Assembly (NCBI GenBank): GCA_051122655.1
Contig: CP182107.1
Span: 930,001 to 994,000, forward strand
DNA length: 64,000 nucleotides
Source of the DNA: Pasteurella sp030783905
GTDB lineage: Bacteria > Pseudomonadota > Gammaproteobacteria > Enterobacterales > Pasteurellaceae
Reading direction: 5' to 3'
Shown here: positions 1 through 8,799 of the stretch, piece after piece
Layout: every line of letters starts with the position of its first letter
How positions within the stretch are numbered: the stretch's first letter is position 1
The notes under the pieces: generated by a model
Database searches by the model: none
What the model saw: the letters and a program-made list of their open reading frames with translations, nothing else
Told to the model about the DNA's origin: nothing
Program-made: the position numbers and the translations under genes

Positions 1-1363
1 GTTAGAAGAACAATATGGCATTCGTGATGGCATGTACTATCTAACTGAAGTGCAAGCACAAGCAATTTTAGATTTACGCTTACAAAAATTGACTAACTTA
101 GGCCATGATGAAATTCTTGATGAGTATAAGAAACTCCTCGATATTATTGGTGAATTATTATACATCTTACGTAGTCCTGAGCGTTTAATGGAAGTGATTC
201 GTGAAGAATTAGAACAAATCCGTGAACAATTCAATGACCCACGTCGTACTGAAATTACTGCGAGCTCTGCTGATATCAATCTTGAAGATCTCATTGCCCA
301 AGAAGATGTGGTGGTTACCCTTTCACATGAAGGTTATGTCAAATATCAACCCCTTACTGACTATGAAGCACAACGTCGTGGTGGGAAAGGAAAATCCGCA
401 GCCAAAACCAAAGAAGAAGATTTTATTGAGCGTCTTTTAGTCGCGAACACCCATGACACCATTCTTTGTTTCTCTAGTCGCGGTCGTTTGTATTGGTTAA
501 AAGTATATCAATTACCGCAAGCCAGCCGTGGCGCACGCGGTAAACCAATCGTCAATATTCTCCCATTAGATGAGAATGAACGTATCACCGCAATTCTCCC
601 TGTCACGGCTTATGAAGAAGATAAATTTGTGGTGATGGCAACCGCTGGCGGTATCGTGAAGAAAATTGCTTTAACCGAATTTAGTCGTCCACGTTCAAGC
701 GGGATCATTGCCTTAAATTTACGTGATGAAGATGAACTCATTGGTGTGGATATCACCGATGGTCAGAATGAAATTATGCTCTTCTCAGCACAAGGTCGTG
801 TGGTTCGCTTTAATGAAAATGCGGTGCGTGCGATGGGCCGTGCGGCAACAGGGGTACGTGGGATTAAACTGGCATTAAGCAATGACCTGTCTGACGATGA
901 AAGTGCGGTCGAAATTGAAGACATTTCTGAAGATAATGCATCAGACGCGTTGGATCTGAACATCGACAAAGTGGTGTCGTTAGTGGTGCCAAAAAATGAT
1001 GGCGCAATCTTAACTGCCACACAAAATGGTTATGGTAAACGTACCGAATTAGCGGAATACCCAACCAAATCACGTAATACCAAAGGCGTGATCTCGATTA
1101 AAGTGAGTGAGCGTAATGGCAAAGTGGTGGCAGCCACTCAGGTTGAGGAAACCGATCAAATTATGTTGATTACGGATGCGGGCACATTGGTACGTACTCG
1201 CGTGAAAGAAATCAATATTATTGGTCGAAATACACAAGGCGTACGCTTGATTCGAACAACGGAAAATGAAACATTAGTTGGATTACAGCGTGTTTGTGAT
1301 GTTGATGAAGATGATATGGAAAATGATGAGAACGCAAGTGCGGTCGACAACGCAGAAAGTTAA
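1..1363 (+). CDS. gyrA: DNA gyrase subunit A, C-terminal half (5' end outside window)
   Basis: This is the 3' part of gyrA, the subunit of type II topoisomerase that breaks and rejoins DNA during negative supercoiling. The open frame runs in from the left edge (first full codon at base 2), so the ATG at 32 is internal. About 453 residues remain. They cover the end of the breakage-reunion domain (the VQAQAILDLRLQKL helix) and the C-terminal DNA-wrapping beta-pinwheel. The GyrA box QRRGGKG, needed for wrapping, is visible at about residues 124-130 of the fragment. The tail is acidic (VDEDDMENDENAS), as is common in gamma-proteobacterial GyrA. Two DNA-uptake cores lie inside the gene at 901 and 1336. 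A strong hairpin follows the stop. Identification is certain; the catalytic tyrosine and quinolone-resistance region are outside the window. Confidence 0.97.
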   Translation, partial: LEEQYGIRDGMYYLTEVQAQAILDLRLQKLTNLGHDEILDEYKKLLDIIGELLYILRSPERLMEVIREELEQIREQFNDPRRTEITASSADINLEDLIAQEDVVVTLSHEGYVKYQPLTDYEAQRRGGKGKSAAKTKEEDFIERLLVANTHDTILCFSSRGRLYWLKVYQLPQASRGARGKPIVNILPLDENERITAILPVTAYEEDKFVVMATAGGIVKKIALTEFSRPRSSGIIALNLRDEDELIGVDITDGQNEIMLFSAQGRVVRFNENAVRAMGRAATGVRGIKLALSNDLSDDESAVEIEDISEDNASDALDLNIDKVVSLVVPKNDGAILTATQNGYGKRTELAEYPTKSRNTKGVISIKVSERNGKVVAATQVEETDQIMLITDAGTLVRTRVKEINIIGRNTQGVRLIRTTENETLVGLQRVCDVDEDDMENDENASAVDNAES

Positions 1364-1396
1364 CATCATTCGCTCAAGTCATATCGTACGTTATTT

Positions 1397-1425
1397 AAAG
1401 CAGTAGCCTCGCTACTGCTTTCTTT
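1397..1425 (+). terminator. Terminator after gyrA
   Basis: An 11-bp perfect stem (1397-1407 with 1411-1421) with a 3-nt loop is followed by a T-rich run. It lies 34 bases after the gyrA stop and before the SirB-family gene. Confidence 0.8.
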
Positions 1426-1443
1426 ATATTAGAGGAAAAATCA

Positions 1444-1812
1444 ATGGCATATTATCTTATTTATTTACATATTGCTTGTGCTTTTCTCAGTCTCAGCCTA
1501 CTCATTATTCGTGGCAGGCTGCAATTAGCTGGCCAAAATTGGCGAGAAAGAAAAGTGTTAAAAATCTTACCGCACTTCAGTGATACGCTGTTATTCTGCT
1601 CAGGTATTGCAATGTTTATGCTTTTTCAACACAGCATAACACTCTGGTTTATTTTCAAAATGACCTTTATCGCACTTTATATTGCCGTTGCTACCATTTT
1701 CTTTAGCCGAAAAAGGCTAACATCACCTTTCAGCCAAAAGAAAAGTTGCTTTTACTTTATTACGGCACTCCTCTTCTTTCTCAGTGCCATGTTCATTGCC
1801 TATTTCAAATAG
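1444..1812 (+). CDS. SirB-family small integral membrane protein
   Basis: This 122-residue, very hydrophobic protein has about four predicted membrane segments. Its N-terminal YLIYLHIACAFLSLSLLIIRG and the following LKILPHFSDTLLF stretch resemble the SirB2 family, named for the Salmonella invasion-gene regulator locus. The biochemical role of this family is not established. The gene starts behind an AGAGG ribosome-binding site. It follows the gyrA terminator and ends before a hairpin at 1826, so it is probably a single-gene transcript. An uptake core lies within it at 1569. The family call comes from sequence memory; the function is unknown. Confidence 0.75.
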   Translation: MAYYLIYLHIACAFLSLSLLIIRGRLQLAGQNWRERKVLKILPHFSDTLLFCSGIAMFMLFQHSITLWFIFKMTFIALYIAVATIFFSRKRLTSPFSQKKSCFYFITALLFFLSAMFIAYFK

Positions 1813-1825
1813 TCCCTTTGTATCG

Positions 1826-1867
1826 GTAGTCAGATCGCTTAATCTGTCTGACTACACGATCTTTTTC
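1826..1867 (+). terminator. Terminator-like hairpin after the SirB-family gene
   Basis: A 9-bp stem (1826-1834 with 1847-1855) is followed shortly by a T5 run at 1862. It lies 14 bases after the stop codon. Confidence 0.6.
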
Positions 1868-1982
1868 AATGATACTCAGTATGAGTCGTGTGCGGATAGA
1901 ATAAAAGAGGTAATATCTCAACAGTGAAATCATTTGACACGACATCTTTTCACTAAACAACAAAAGCGATAGGAGATCAAAT

Positions 1983-2019
1983 AAAAAAGCGCAGACCGTC
2001 ACTCAATCCACGCTTTTTT
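1983..2019. terminator. Possible terminator between the convergent SirB-family and tadG genes
   Basis: AAAAAAGCG at 1983-1991 pairs with CGCTTTTTT at 2011-2019 across a 19-nt loop. It lies just beyond the tadG stop. The A and T tracts would let it work in either direction, but the GC part of the stem is short. Confidence 0.45.
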
Positions 2020-2034
2020 ACCATTTAGTTTAGC

Positions 2035-3810
2035 TTAAAAGACAATTTTTTTATTCGAAGAACGCCCAACTTCTTCTTCAAAGCCGATGATTTGTTTGAA
2101 TGTATCTAACAGCTCTTTTTTAGAATATGCCGTATAATATTGATCACCAACACATTTTTTCCAAGCCTCCACTTGTTCTTTTGGAGGGCTATATCCAAAC
2201 GCCACAAAGGCAATCCTCGTAGATAATTTTTTATACTCATCCACTTGTAAGGTATCGACTCTTTCCCGAATTTTATCGCATATCCCCGCATTCAATAGAT
2301 TGATCAATGTATCATAATATGGCCAGTTATCTTCACCATCGGATAAAACGAGTATGACACGTTGTGTATTCGTTCCTAATTCTTCCGGTTTTGCTCTTTC
2401 ATCCTTATTATGATCCATAATTAAATTCGCACCAATAATCAGACCAGAAGAAGCAGAGGTCCAACCTTGAGGATTAATTTTATTTAACTCACCAGAAATA
2501 TCTTGATTTTTTTGATCAAACCAAGCTCTTGTTGTCTCTTTACCTCCATTACCACCTAGACAATAATTATTATCTTGGAAGGACAATTTATAGTGACGAT
2601 TCTGACCATCAAAATCTGAGATTTGATTGATCGTTCTCGTAATATCCATATATGAGCTAAAAATAATTCTGATCGTTGTCCAATCTTTAATTTTAAAAGC
2701 ATATTCCATTATCGTTTTAGGATTGGCTTTTATTTTACAAAATTGTTTTTGGCCAGAAGTGTAGCAACTACGAGAATTAAAGCTTTCATACTTTCCTTCA
2801 TAGTGTTTTTTAAATTCCACCCAGCTTCGTTCCCAACGTCCATTATTAGTATTAAATCTTTCAGGAGTGTTATTCCCAGTAATCCAACGTTCAATGGTCA
2901 TTTCTACAGAACCGGCATCTATCTTCTCCTCATAAGGCAATACACAATTATATTTTTCACCGCGTTCTCTTGCCCCCCCCGAGAAAGTTGCAAACCCCAT
3001 CCGGTTAAATGGACTAATATCCTCTGAAATCTTTTTAGGTAACAAAATTTGTGAAATCTCGCCAACAACCTCACGTAAGATACTAATCTTACTTTGTCCC
3101 ATTTTCGTTTTATCCGCATTATATCTACCATTTAAATCTTGATGCATGGAACCCGAAAAGTCAGCGACTAGCATTAATTCCACAGGTATTACAACGCCTC
3201 TTTCTTTAATCGCATAGGATGTGCCCGCATCCATCTTTAAACGACCAGATGTACCGCCTATAAGCGTCTCACTTAGAGGGAAATAATATTTACGATTCAT
3301 CGCCCCTTCGACTTCACATACGACTGGCTTGCGGATATTGTAACTATTGCTTGTTGGGATACTTACTTCATCACATTTATACTTAAAATTAGAATCTGTG
3401 GTAAACTGCAAATCATCTGGTGAAATCTTGCCATTGTTATTATCCGAACGCATATACAGTTTGGTCATACCCTGTATTAGCTCTTGATTTCTTTTATCTT
3501 GTTGCGCCCGAAAGGTATCGCCAAAAAAATTATCAATTTCCGCTTGGCTGACTTTTTGGCGAGTAACTTCACTATGTTTTTTATTATCTCGGTATTTATT
3601 GTTTTCGGCAATTAACACCAACGCAGCCTGATCCATCCCTTGAGATAATCTCGCTTTGTCCAAAAGCAGTCCTGTACTTTCAACTGTAAATGCAGTTAAA
3701 ACAAGCAAAGGGAAAGTAAGTAGTGCAGTGATAACAAGATATACACCTTTTTCATCCCGATAAAATTTTTTGACAATTGTAAAAAAAGAAGTCCAATAAA
3801 AATGTTTCAT
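2035..3810 (-). CDS. tadG: Flp pilus assembly protein TadG (von Willebrand factor A domain)
   Basis: TadG is the large last protein of the tad pilus locus. A basic N-terminal stretch ending DEKGVYLVITALLTFP leads into a membrane helix of the TadE/TadG pseudopilin-like type. After about residue 215 comes a von Willebrand A domain with an intact metal-binding motif, DFSGS (about residue 217). A later LVLSDGEDN strand also fits that fold. The start chosen is the ATG at 3810, which has GGAGGG nine bases upstream. A longer frame begins at 3834 and overlaps the tadF stop as ATGA, but its first residues (MICCGGNF) are simply the translated ribosome-binding site. The gene contains a run of eight G (bases 2973-2980), a possible slippage site. 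Family knowledge places TadG in the cell envelope; its exact role is unsettled. Confidence 0.9.
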   Translation of the reverse strand: MKHFYWTSFFTIVKKFYRDEKGVYLVITALLTFPLLVLTAFTVESTGLLLDKARLSQGMDQAALVLIAENNKYRDNKKHSEVTRQKVSQAEIDNFFGDTFRAQQDKRNQELIQGMTKLYMRSDNNNGKISPDDLQFTTDSNFKYKCDEVSIPTSNSYNIRKPVVCEVEGAMNRKYYFPLSETLIGGTSGRLKMDAGTSYAIKERGVVIPVELMLVADFSGSMHQDLNGRYNADKTKMGQSKISILREVVGEISQILLPKKISEDISPFNRMGFATFSGGARERGEKYNCVLPYEEKIDAGSVEMTIERWITGNNTPERFNTNNGRWERSWVEFKKHYEGKYESFNSRSCYTSGQKQFCKIKANPKTIMEYAFKIKDWTTIRIIFSSYMDITRTINQISDFDGQNRHYKLSFQDNNYCLGGNGGKETTRAWFDQKNQDISGELNKINPQGWTSASSGLIIGANLIMDHNKDERAKPEELGTNTQRVILVLSDGEDNWPYYDTLINLLNAGICDKIRERVDTLQVDEYKKLSTRIAFVAFGYSPPKEQVEAWKKCVGDQYYTAYSKKELLDTFKQIIGFEEEVGRSSNKKIVF

Positions 3811-3830
3811 AAAGTTCCCTCCACAACAAA

Positions 3831-4376
3831 TCATCTGGATACTGACATTGATGAAGAACGCATAAGCCCTTCTACCCTATCTGACTTACTTAATAACAAC
3901 GCTTGAAATAAACTTTTCGACTCAACGCAAACCGTTACCTGATAAAGTGGAATACGTCTCTCATGATTAAATTCTGATTTAGGCGATAAATAAGATAAGT
4001 CCTTAAGATTTCTATAAGGCTGACAACGACTCACCGCATGTGGCAGTCTAGTTTGCTTTTTCTCTGACCAATATTCTAAAACAATATTCAGCTCCTCCTT
4101 ACTATTTTGATCACCATAGATCAAACGTTTCGCCAATGACTCCATTTGTTTATAATCACGCTCAGTAATATCCGCTGTTCCTGCATATAACTGTAATCTT
4201 TCTCGCAAAATATTGACTAAAGTATAAGATGCGTTGTCCAATCTGCCCATTGTGGAGCGCATCACAACAACATCTGATAAAAACGCAAATATAAATGCCA
4301 AAAACATCATCATGGATATGAACTCAACAGTTACGGCACCCTTTTTATCCGCAAAAAATAATTTTATATTTCTCAT
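3831..4376 (-). CDS. tadF: Flp pilus assembly protein TadF
   Basis: This 181-residue protein is a pseudopilin-like member of the tad locus. A short basic leader (MRNIKLFFADKK) precedes GAVTVEFISMMMFLAFIF. That matches the TadE/TadF prepilin pattern: a Gly before the cleavage point, a Glu at +5 (GAVTVE), then a hydrophobic helix. In related loci the TadV peptidase cleaves TadE and TadF. It lies between tadE and tadG in the usual order, and its stop overlaps the longer tadG reading frame by four bases. The assignment rests on locus position plus the N-terminal signature, as the rest of the protein is poorly conserved in this family. Confidence 0.87.
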   Translation of the reverse strand: MRNIKLFFADKKGAVTVEFISMMMFLAFIFAFLSDVVVMRSTMGRLDNASYTLVNILRERLQLYAGTADITERDYKQMESLAKRLIYGDQNSKEELNIVLEYWSEKKQTRLPHAVSRCQPYRNLKDLSYLSPKSEFNHERRIPLYQVTVCVESKSLFQALLLSKSDRVEGLMRSSSMSVSR

Positions 4377-4417
4377 TCTTCTCTACCCATACTTATATAA
4401 CGTTCAGGTCTATAGCC

Positions 4418-4993
4418 CTACCTAGATTGTGGCTGAATAGGCTGAAATAACGCTCGTTGATGTTCTTGTACTGTAATAAATTCTCGTTTTAAAACAGACT
4501 CGGATACTTTCTTAGAAAGAAAAGGGAGAGGAATTAAAAACTCATAATGATAGCTTAAAGAATAACGCGCTAATGTAGCTAATATCCCCGATGGCTCAAC
4601 CTCATGACCACTTGGGTCTTTAATTTTCTTTAAAAAATTGCCTTTTAGTAATTCATCTATACATGATGTAGGTGCATTAATACAATCTACATATTCGACA
4701 TTGATCTCAATCTGTCCTTTTTGTACTTGTGCTAAATACCCCAAAGTCGAAGAACCTTGAGCTTCTCTTTGCTTATTTAAGGCATTAATAAAAGCCGTTT
4801 TATAGTCTCCACTCTGTAATTGTTCATTTTTAGCAATTCTGACACTTTCAGAAATGGCTAAATCCCAATAGGCAGTCGTAATAGCTAAACGACAAAATTC
4901 AAAAATCAGCATCACAACAAAAATATATATACCAATAGTCCAAGTGAATTCTATACTCGCCACTCCCTTAGAACTACGTAGAAACTTTTTCAT
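4418..4993 (-). CDS. tadE: Flp pilus assembly pseudopilin TadE
   Basis: This 191-residue protein has the TadE-like N-terminus: MKKFLRSSKG, then VASIEFTWTIGIYIFVVMLIF. The Gly before the predicted TadV cleavage site and the Glu at +5 are both present, followed by a single long hydrophobic helix. TadE-type pseudopilins are thought to act in pilus assembly at the inner membrane rather than form the fibre itself. The gene lies nine bases downstream of tadD and 41 bases upstream of tadF, in the same operon. Confidence 0.9.
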   Translation of the reverse strand: MKKFLRSSKGVASIEFTWTIGIYIFVVMLIFEFCRLAITTAYWDLAISESVRIAKNEQLQSGDYKTAFINALNKQREAQGSSTLGYLAQVQKGQIEINVEYVDCINAPTSCIDELLKGNFLKKIKDPSGHEVEPSGILATLARYSLSYHYEFLIPLPFLSKKVSESVLKREFITVQEHQRALFQPIQPQSR

Positions 4994-5002
4994 ATAAGCT
5001 CC

Positions 5003-5773
5003 TTAACGACGAACCTCTTTAAATATAGGCTCAGCCTTGCTCAAGGCTTTAACTAAATCATCTGGTGAAGTATTTAACTGTTCTTTCCTAATAATATCTT
5101 TTGCATATTCAATATCACCACTCTTAATTAAAGCAAAGACTAAATTGTGAATCAAACGGCGCTCACGAATACCATTAATATATTGCGGCATTAATAAAGA
5201 AACGGCATTACGATAGTCGCCATTAATAATATTCAGCATTGCTAAATTATTTACAGCAACAACATCATTAATAAAAAGCTCTCTTGCTTTATTAATATCA
5301 TCACGCGCTTTATTCAAATTTCCAAGCTGCGCAAAGGCAATACCTCTTAAATTATAGGCAACACCATTATTAGGTGCTAAGCCTAATAATTCATTTGCGA
5401 TAGAGACCGCCTCGTCATACTTTTTAAGTTGAATTAAATTTTTGACCTGTAACTCTTTCGCTTTTTTCGCTATTTCGTTCTTCTGATTTTGAGTCAATAA
5501 CGGAGCTAAATAGAGCGATGATGAATGACTATCACCTTTATCATAATAAGCATTAGCTAACTTATAACGGATCATGGGATCGTCTTTTTCTTTTAATACA
5601 TTTCTATATAACGAAATTAAAGATTCATAATTTTGTGTATTTAAATATAACGTTTCTTTGGCTGAAATACTTTCAGATGTCATCGATGTCTTATTATTCG
5701 AGACATTAGAACATGCAACAAGAGAAAAAGCCAAACTAAAACATAAAACTTTTTTTGTGAATTTAGGAAGCAT
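5003..5773 (-). CDS. tadD: TadD, tetratricopeptide-repeat pilotin-like lipoprotein
   Basis: This 256-residue protein starts with a lipoprotein signal (KKVLCFSLAFSLVAC) with a clear lipobox, so Cys21 should be lipidated. The remainder is built of tetratricopeptide-like helical repeats, for example PMIRYKLANAYYDKGD and NNGVAYNLRGIAFAQLGN. TadD is an outer-membrane-associated protein that helps the RcpA secretin assemble or localise in related systems. The start overlaps the tadC end by 11 bases, suggesting translational coupling. The call is supported by order, lipobox and repeats. Confidence 0.9.
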   Translation of the reverse strand: MLPKFTKKVLCFSLAFSLVACSNVSNNKTSMTSESISAKETLYLNTQNYESLISLYRNVLKEKDDPMIRYKLANAYYDKGDSHSSSLYLAPLLTQNQKNEIAKKAKELQVKNLIQLKKYDEAVSIANELLGLAPNNGVAYNLRGIAFAQLGNLNKARDDINKARELFINDVVAVNNLAMLNIINGDYRNAVSLLMPQYINGIRERRLIHNLVFALIKSGDIEYAKDIIRKEQLNTSPDDLVKALSKAEPIFKEVRR

Positions 5774-6617
5774 TTGTGAAGACCCTCATTAAACCTGGTG
5801 CTAAAATTAAAATAATAATCGGGAACATAATGAATATAATGAGTGGAATACTCATTTTAGCAGATAATGTTCCTAATTTTTCCTCTAGTGCTAATAGCTG
5901 AAGCTCGCGAATATCTGCTGATAGCTGAATTAAATGAGCATAAATGGAAGAACCAAAATTTAAGCTTTGTTGTAACACAGTACAGAACATTCTTATTTCC
6001 GTCGTTGGCAATGAAATTGAGAGATCCTGTAGTGCTTGAGATAACCCTGTAATTTCAGACTTACGAATAATTCTCAACATAACATAAGTTAAATCTGGAT
6101 TTAACTTTTTAAAATCTAGCGCAACTTGCTTTAACGCCGCATCAATAGTAATACCTGTTTGCACATTGACTGCAACCAAATCTATAAATCCCGGTAAATC
6201 AACCATGATTTTTTTGACTTTACTTTTTAAAATGGCATTAGTTAAAATCCCCGGAATAATGATTACCGCAATAAAGATCATAATAAAACCAATGACATCA
6301 TCAGAATGTGTTTTCAAAGTATATAGATAATATAACAATGACAAAACAAAAATAGTTATCAGCTTTACTTTAAGATTTTTATCCACTAATCCAAGAAACC
6401 TTAAAACAGAATTATTATTAATGAGTAATAGCTCTAATTCAATCTGTTGTTTACTTTTTCCTTTTTGTACTGCAGTTTCGCTTTTATCCTTAGGAATTTC
6501 ACCCGCTAGAATCTCACGGCCTCTTTCTAATTTCTTTTTATGTGCAATCGCTAGAAAAAGAACAACAAGACCAAAAGCAATTAATAAAATAGAAAATAAA
6601 AGAAATTTAAGTGTCAT
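5763..6617 (-). CDS. tadC: Flp pilus platform protein TadC (GspF-like)
   Basis: TadC is an inner-membrane protein of the type II secretion F (GspF) family. Together with TadB it forms the platform on which the TadA ATPase works. About four hydrophobic segments are visible, two near the N-terminus and two at the C-terminus (ending IIILILAPGLMRVF). A cytoplasmic stretch contains DLPGFIDLVAVNVQTGI, typical of this domain. I chose the ATG at 6617 because it overlaps the tadB stop as ATGA and has GAGG upstream. A longer frame from 6641 would add eight residues inside tadB. The resulting protein is 284 residues. Confidence 0.92.
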   Translation of the reverse strand: MTLKFLLFSILLIAFGLVVLFLAIAHKKKLERGREILAGEIPKDKSETAVQKGKSKQQIELELLLINNNSVLRFLGLVDKNLKVKLITIFVLSLLYYLYTLKTHSDDVIGFIMIFIAVIIIPGILTNAILKSKVKKIMVDLPGFIDLVAVNVQTGITIDAALKQVALDFKKLNPDLTYVMLRIIRKSEITGLSQALQDLSISLPTTEIRMFCTVLQQSLNFGSSIYAHLIQLSADIRELQLLALEEKLGTLSAKMSIPLIIFIMFPIIILILAPGLMRVFTNAS

Positions 6618-7498
6618 GTTGATTTCCTCATCAACCACCAAATAATAAACATTCCTAATAATTCACTACCAAATACATAATATAATACCACTCTGCCATC
6701 AGGATTATTAATTAAGAAATCAAAGTTTTCTGGCATCGAAAACTGCATAAATAAGAAAAAACCAATAGGGAACATTGCGACAATAAAAGCGGACATCCTC
6801 GCTTCTGAGGTCATTGCTTTTTTCTTTTGCTCCATTTTTTTACTGTCTGCAATCACTCTTCCTAAGCGTGTAATCACTTCTCGAATTTGTCCACCTTTAG
6901 ATAAATTTGTCCGAATTATCGTAATAAAAAAATAGAATTCTTTATAGGGATAGCGACTATAACTGTCTTCAAAAACAGACATTGGTTCTTCCCCAATCGC
7001 TAAACGCCTATGAATATTCTTAAATTCTTCCCCTAATTGCCCAGCAAGATCTTTCCCACATCGTTCTAGTGCTTGTAATAATCCAGCTCCGCCTGTTGCT
7101 GCAGCATTCAATATTTGAATCACCTCAGGAAACATCGCATCAAACATTTTTCTATTACGATATTGGCCTAGCTTCCACACAAAAATAATAAAGCCTATAA
7201 TAAAACCGAGGTAGAAAAGACCTCTCGGAATGCGAACATACAAGACATTAATGATGAATAAAAAAGCAAAAGCACCAATAGTAATCAAAATATTACGTAA
7301 AAGTTTTTTCTTATCTCCCGCAGTGAAATAATATTGCCACAAAAGAATTTTCTTCTTTATACTATGAATAAGCTCTACTGTTTTATTGAGCGATGTTTCA
7401 TCTTGACGTATTTTCTTTTTAGTCGCAAACCAACGTTTCGCGGTATATGTCAAAAGTAATACCCCAAAACCAAGAATAAGATAATAAATCAAGCTCAT
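6614..7498 (-). CDS. tadB: Flp pilus platform protein TadB (GspF-like)
   Basis: This 294-residue inner-membrane protein is the partner of TadC. It has an N-terminal helix, a pair of hydrophobic segments around residues 70-110 (LLRNILITIGAFAFLFIINV), a cytoplasmic GspF domain and two C-terminal helices. The domain contains MFPEVIQILNAAATGGAGLLQALE and a later LGRVIADSKKMEQKKKAMT region characteristic of TadB. It begins three bases after tadA ends and its stop overlaps the tadC start, so tadA, tadB and tadC are probably co-translated. Confidence 0.93.
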   Translation of the reverse strand: MSLIYYLILGFGVLLLTYTAKRWFATKKKIRQDETSLNKTVELIHSIKKKILLWQYYFTAGDKKKLLRNILITIGAFAFLFIINVLYVRIPRGLFYLGFIIGFIIFVWKLGQYRNRKMFDAMFPEVIQILNAAATGGAGLLQALERCGKDLAGQLGEEFKNIHRRLAIGEEPMSVFEDSYSRYPYKEFYFFITIIRTNLSKGGQIREVITRLGRVIADSKKMEQKKKAMTSEARMSAFIVAMFPIGFFLFMQFSMPENFDFLINNPDGRVVLYYVFGSELLGMFIIWWLMRKST

Positions 7499-7501
7499 AT
7501 A

Positions 7502-8779
7502 CTAGCTCCCGTCAAAAATACTTTGTAATTCTGAACTAAGATTAAAAATCTGAGCATTTTGATAAACAATTGACCGCGTTAGCAAACCGTGGCAAATAAA
7601 CTCACCAACAATTTTTCCATTCTCATCCCGATATTTACTTGGCTGATAGGAAAAAATATCTTGCATGATAATTTGGCCATTTTCCATCCCCATCAATTCG
7701 GTAATATTCATAATCTTTCTTGAACCATCATTCAAACGTGAAGCTTGTACAATGATATTTACCGCTGATGCAATATTCCGTCTAATAGCTTCTAAAGGTA
7801 ACGAGGCATTTGACATCATGACCATACTTTCTAAACGAGAAGTGGCATCGCGTGGACTATTGGCGTGAAGGGTCGACATGGAACCATCATGTCCGGTATT
7901 CATTGCTTGCAACATTTGAAAAGCTTCTCCACCACGACATTCCCCCACAATAATACGTTCAGGGCGCATACGTAGCGCATTAATCACAAGGTCTTGCATT
8001 GTCACTTCACCAGTACGTTCTACCCCCGCTAGACGCGTTTCCAAACGAACAACATGGGGTTGCTCCAAACGTAACTCGGCCGTATCTTCTAAAGTAATGA
8101 CCCGTTCTTGATGGGAAATATAGTTTGATAATGCATTTAATAATGTAGTTTTCCCAGAACCCGTACCGCCAGAAACAATAATATTCACGCGAGACCGTGC
8201 AGCAATAATTAGAAAATTCGCCATTTCACGAGTCATTGAACCAAAATTAACTAATTCTTGTAGTGTTTTCTTTGATTTACTAAATTTACGAATTGAAATC
8301 GACGTACCGTCTAAAGCGATGGGTGCAATCACAACATTCAAACGGCTACCATCCGGTAAGCGAGAGTCCACTAATGGACTTCCATCATCAATTCTTCGTC
8401 CGACTTTTGCGACCAATCGTTTAGCAATATCAGTCAACTGTTCATTACTAACAAAATTTTTATCTGTTTTTTCTAAAATACCAGCCCGTTCAATCCAAAT
8501 ATTATCAGGACCATTTACTAAAATATCATTAACCGTGTCATCTTCCATGAGTTCTCTAATGGGACCATATCCACCTATCTCATCCGCAACAATTTCCGCC
8601 ATGAATAAGGCATCAGCAGAATTTAAATAAATATTATTTGTACCTGCTATACGATAAAGAACTTGAGTCAGCTCATCCACAAGCTTATTTCGCTCACTCT
8701 GAAACTCATCGATCTTCTCAATATCAAGATTGCTTAATAGTTCATTCCTAAAAAAGATTTGCTGTTCTCTTGTTAACAT
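7502..8779 (-). CDS. tadA: Flp pilus assembly ATPase TadA (CpaF family)
   Basis: TadA is the hexameric ATPase that powers Flp pilus assembly on the cytoplasmic side of the inner membrane. The 425-residue protein has the type II/IV secretion ATPase fold. Walker A is GGTGSGKTT at residues 204-212. An Asp box follows (ITLEDTAELRLEQPHVVRLE), then Walker B (MRPERIIVGECRGGEAFQ, about 271-287) and a His box (TGHDGSMSTLHANS). All catalytic motifs look intact. Length and motifs match the CpaF/TadA group. It lies between tadZ (20-base gap) and tadB in the standard order. Confidence 0.96.
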   Translation of the reverse strand: MLTREQQIFFRNELLSNLDIEKIDEFQSERNKLVDELTQVLYRIAGTNNIYLNSADALFMAEIVADEIGGYGPIRELMEDDTVNDILVNGPDNIWIERAGILEKTDKNFVSNEQLTDIAKRLVAKVGRRIDDGSPLVDSRLPDGSRLNVVIAPIALDGTSISIRKFSKSKKTLQELVNFGSMTREMANFLIIAARSRVNIIVSGGTGSGKTTLLNALSNYISHQERVITLEDTAELRLEQPHVVRLETRLAGVERTGEVTMQDLVINALRMRPERIIVGECRGGEAFQMLQAMNTGHDGSMSTLHANSPRDATSRLESMVMMSNASLPLEAIRRNIASAVNIIVQASRLNDGSRKIMNITELMGMENGQIIMQDIFSYQPSKYRDENGKIVGEFICHGLLTRSIVYQNAQIFNLSSELQSIFDGS

Positions 8780-8799
8780 CTTTCATATCTTCAGTTAAG

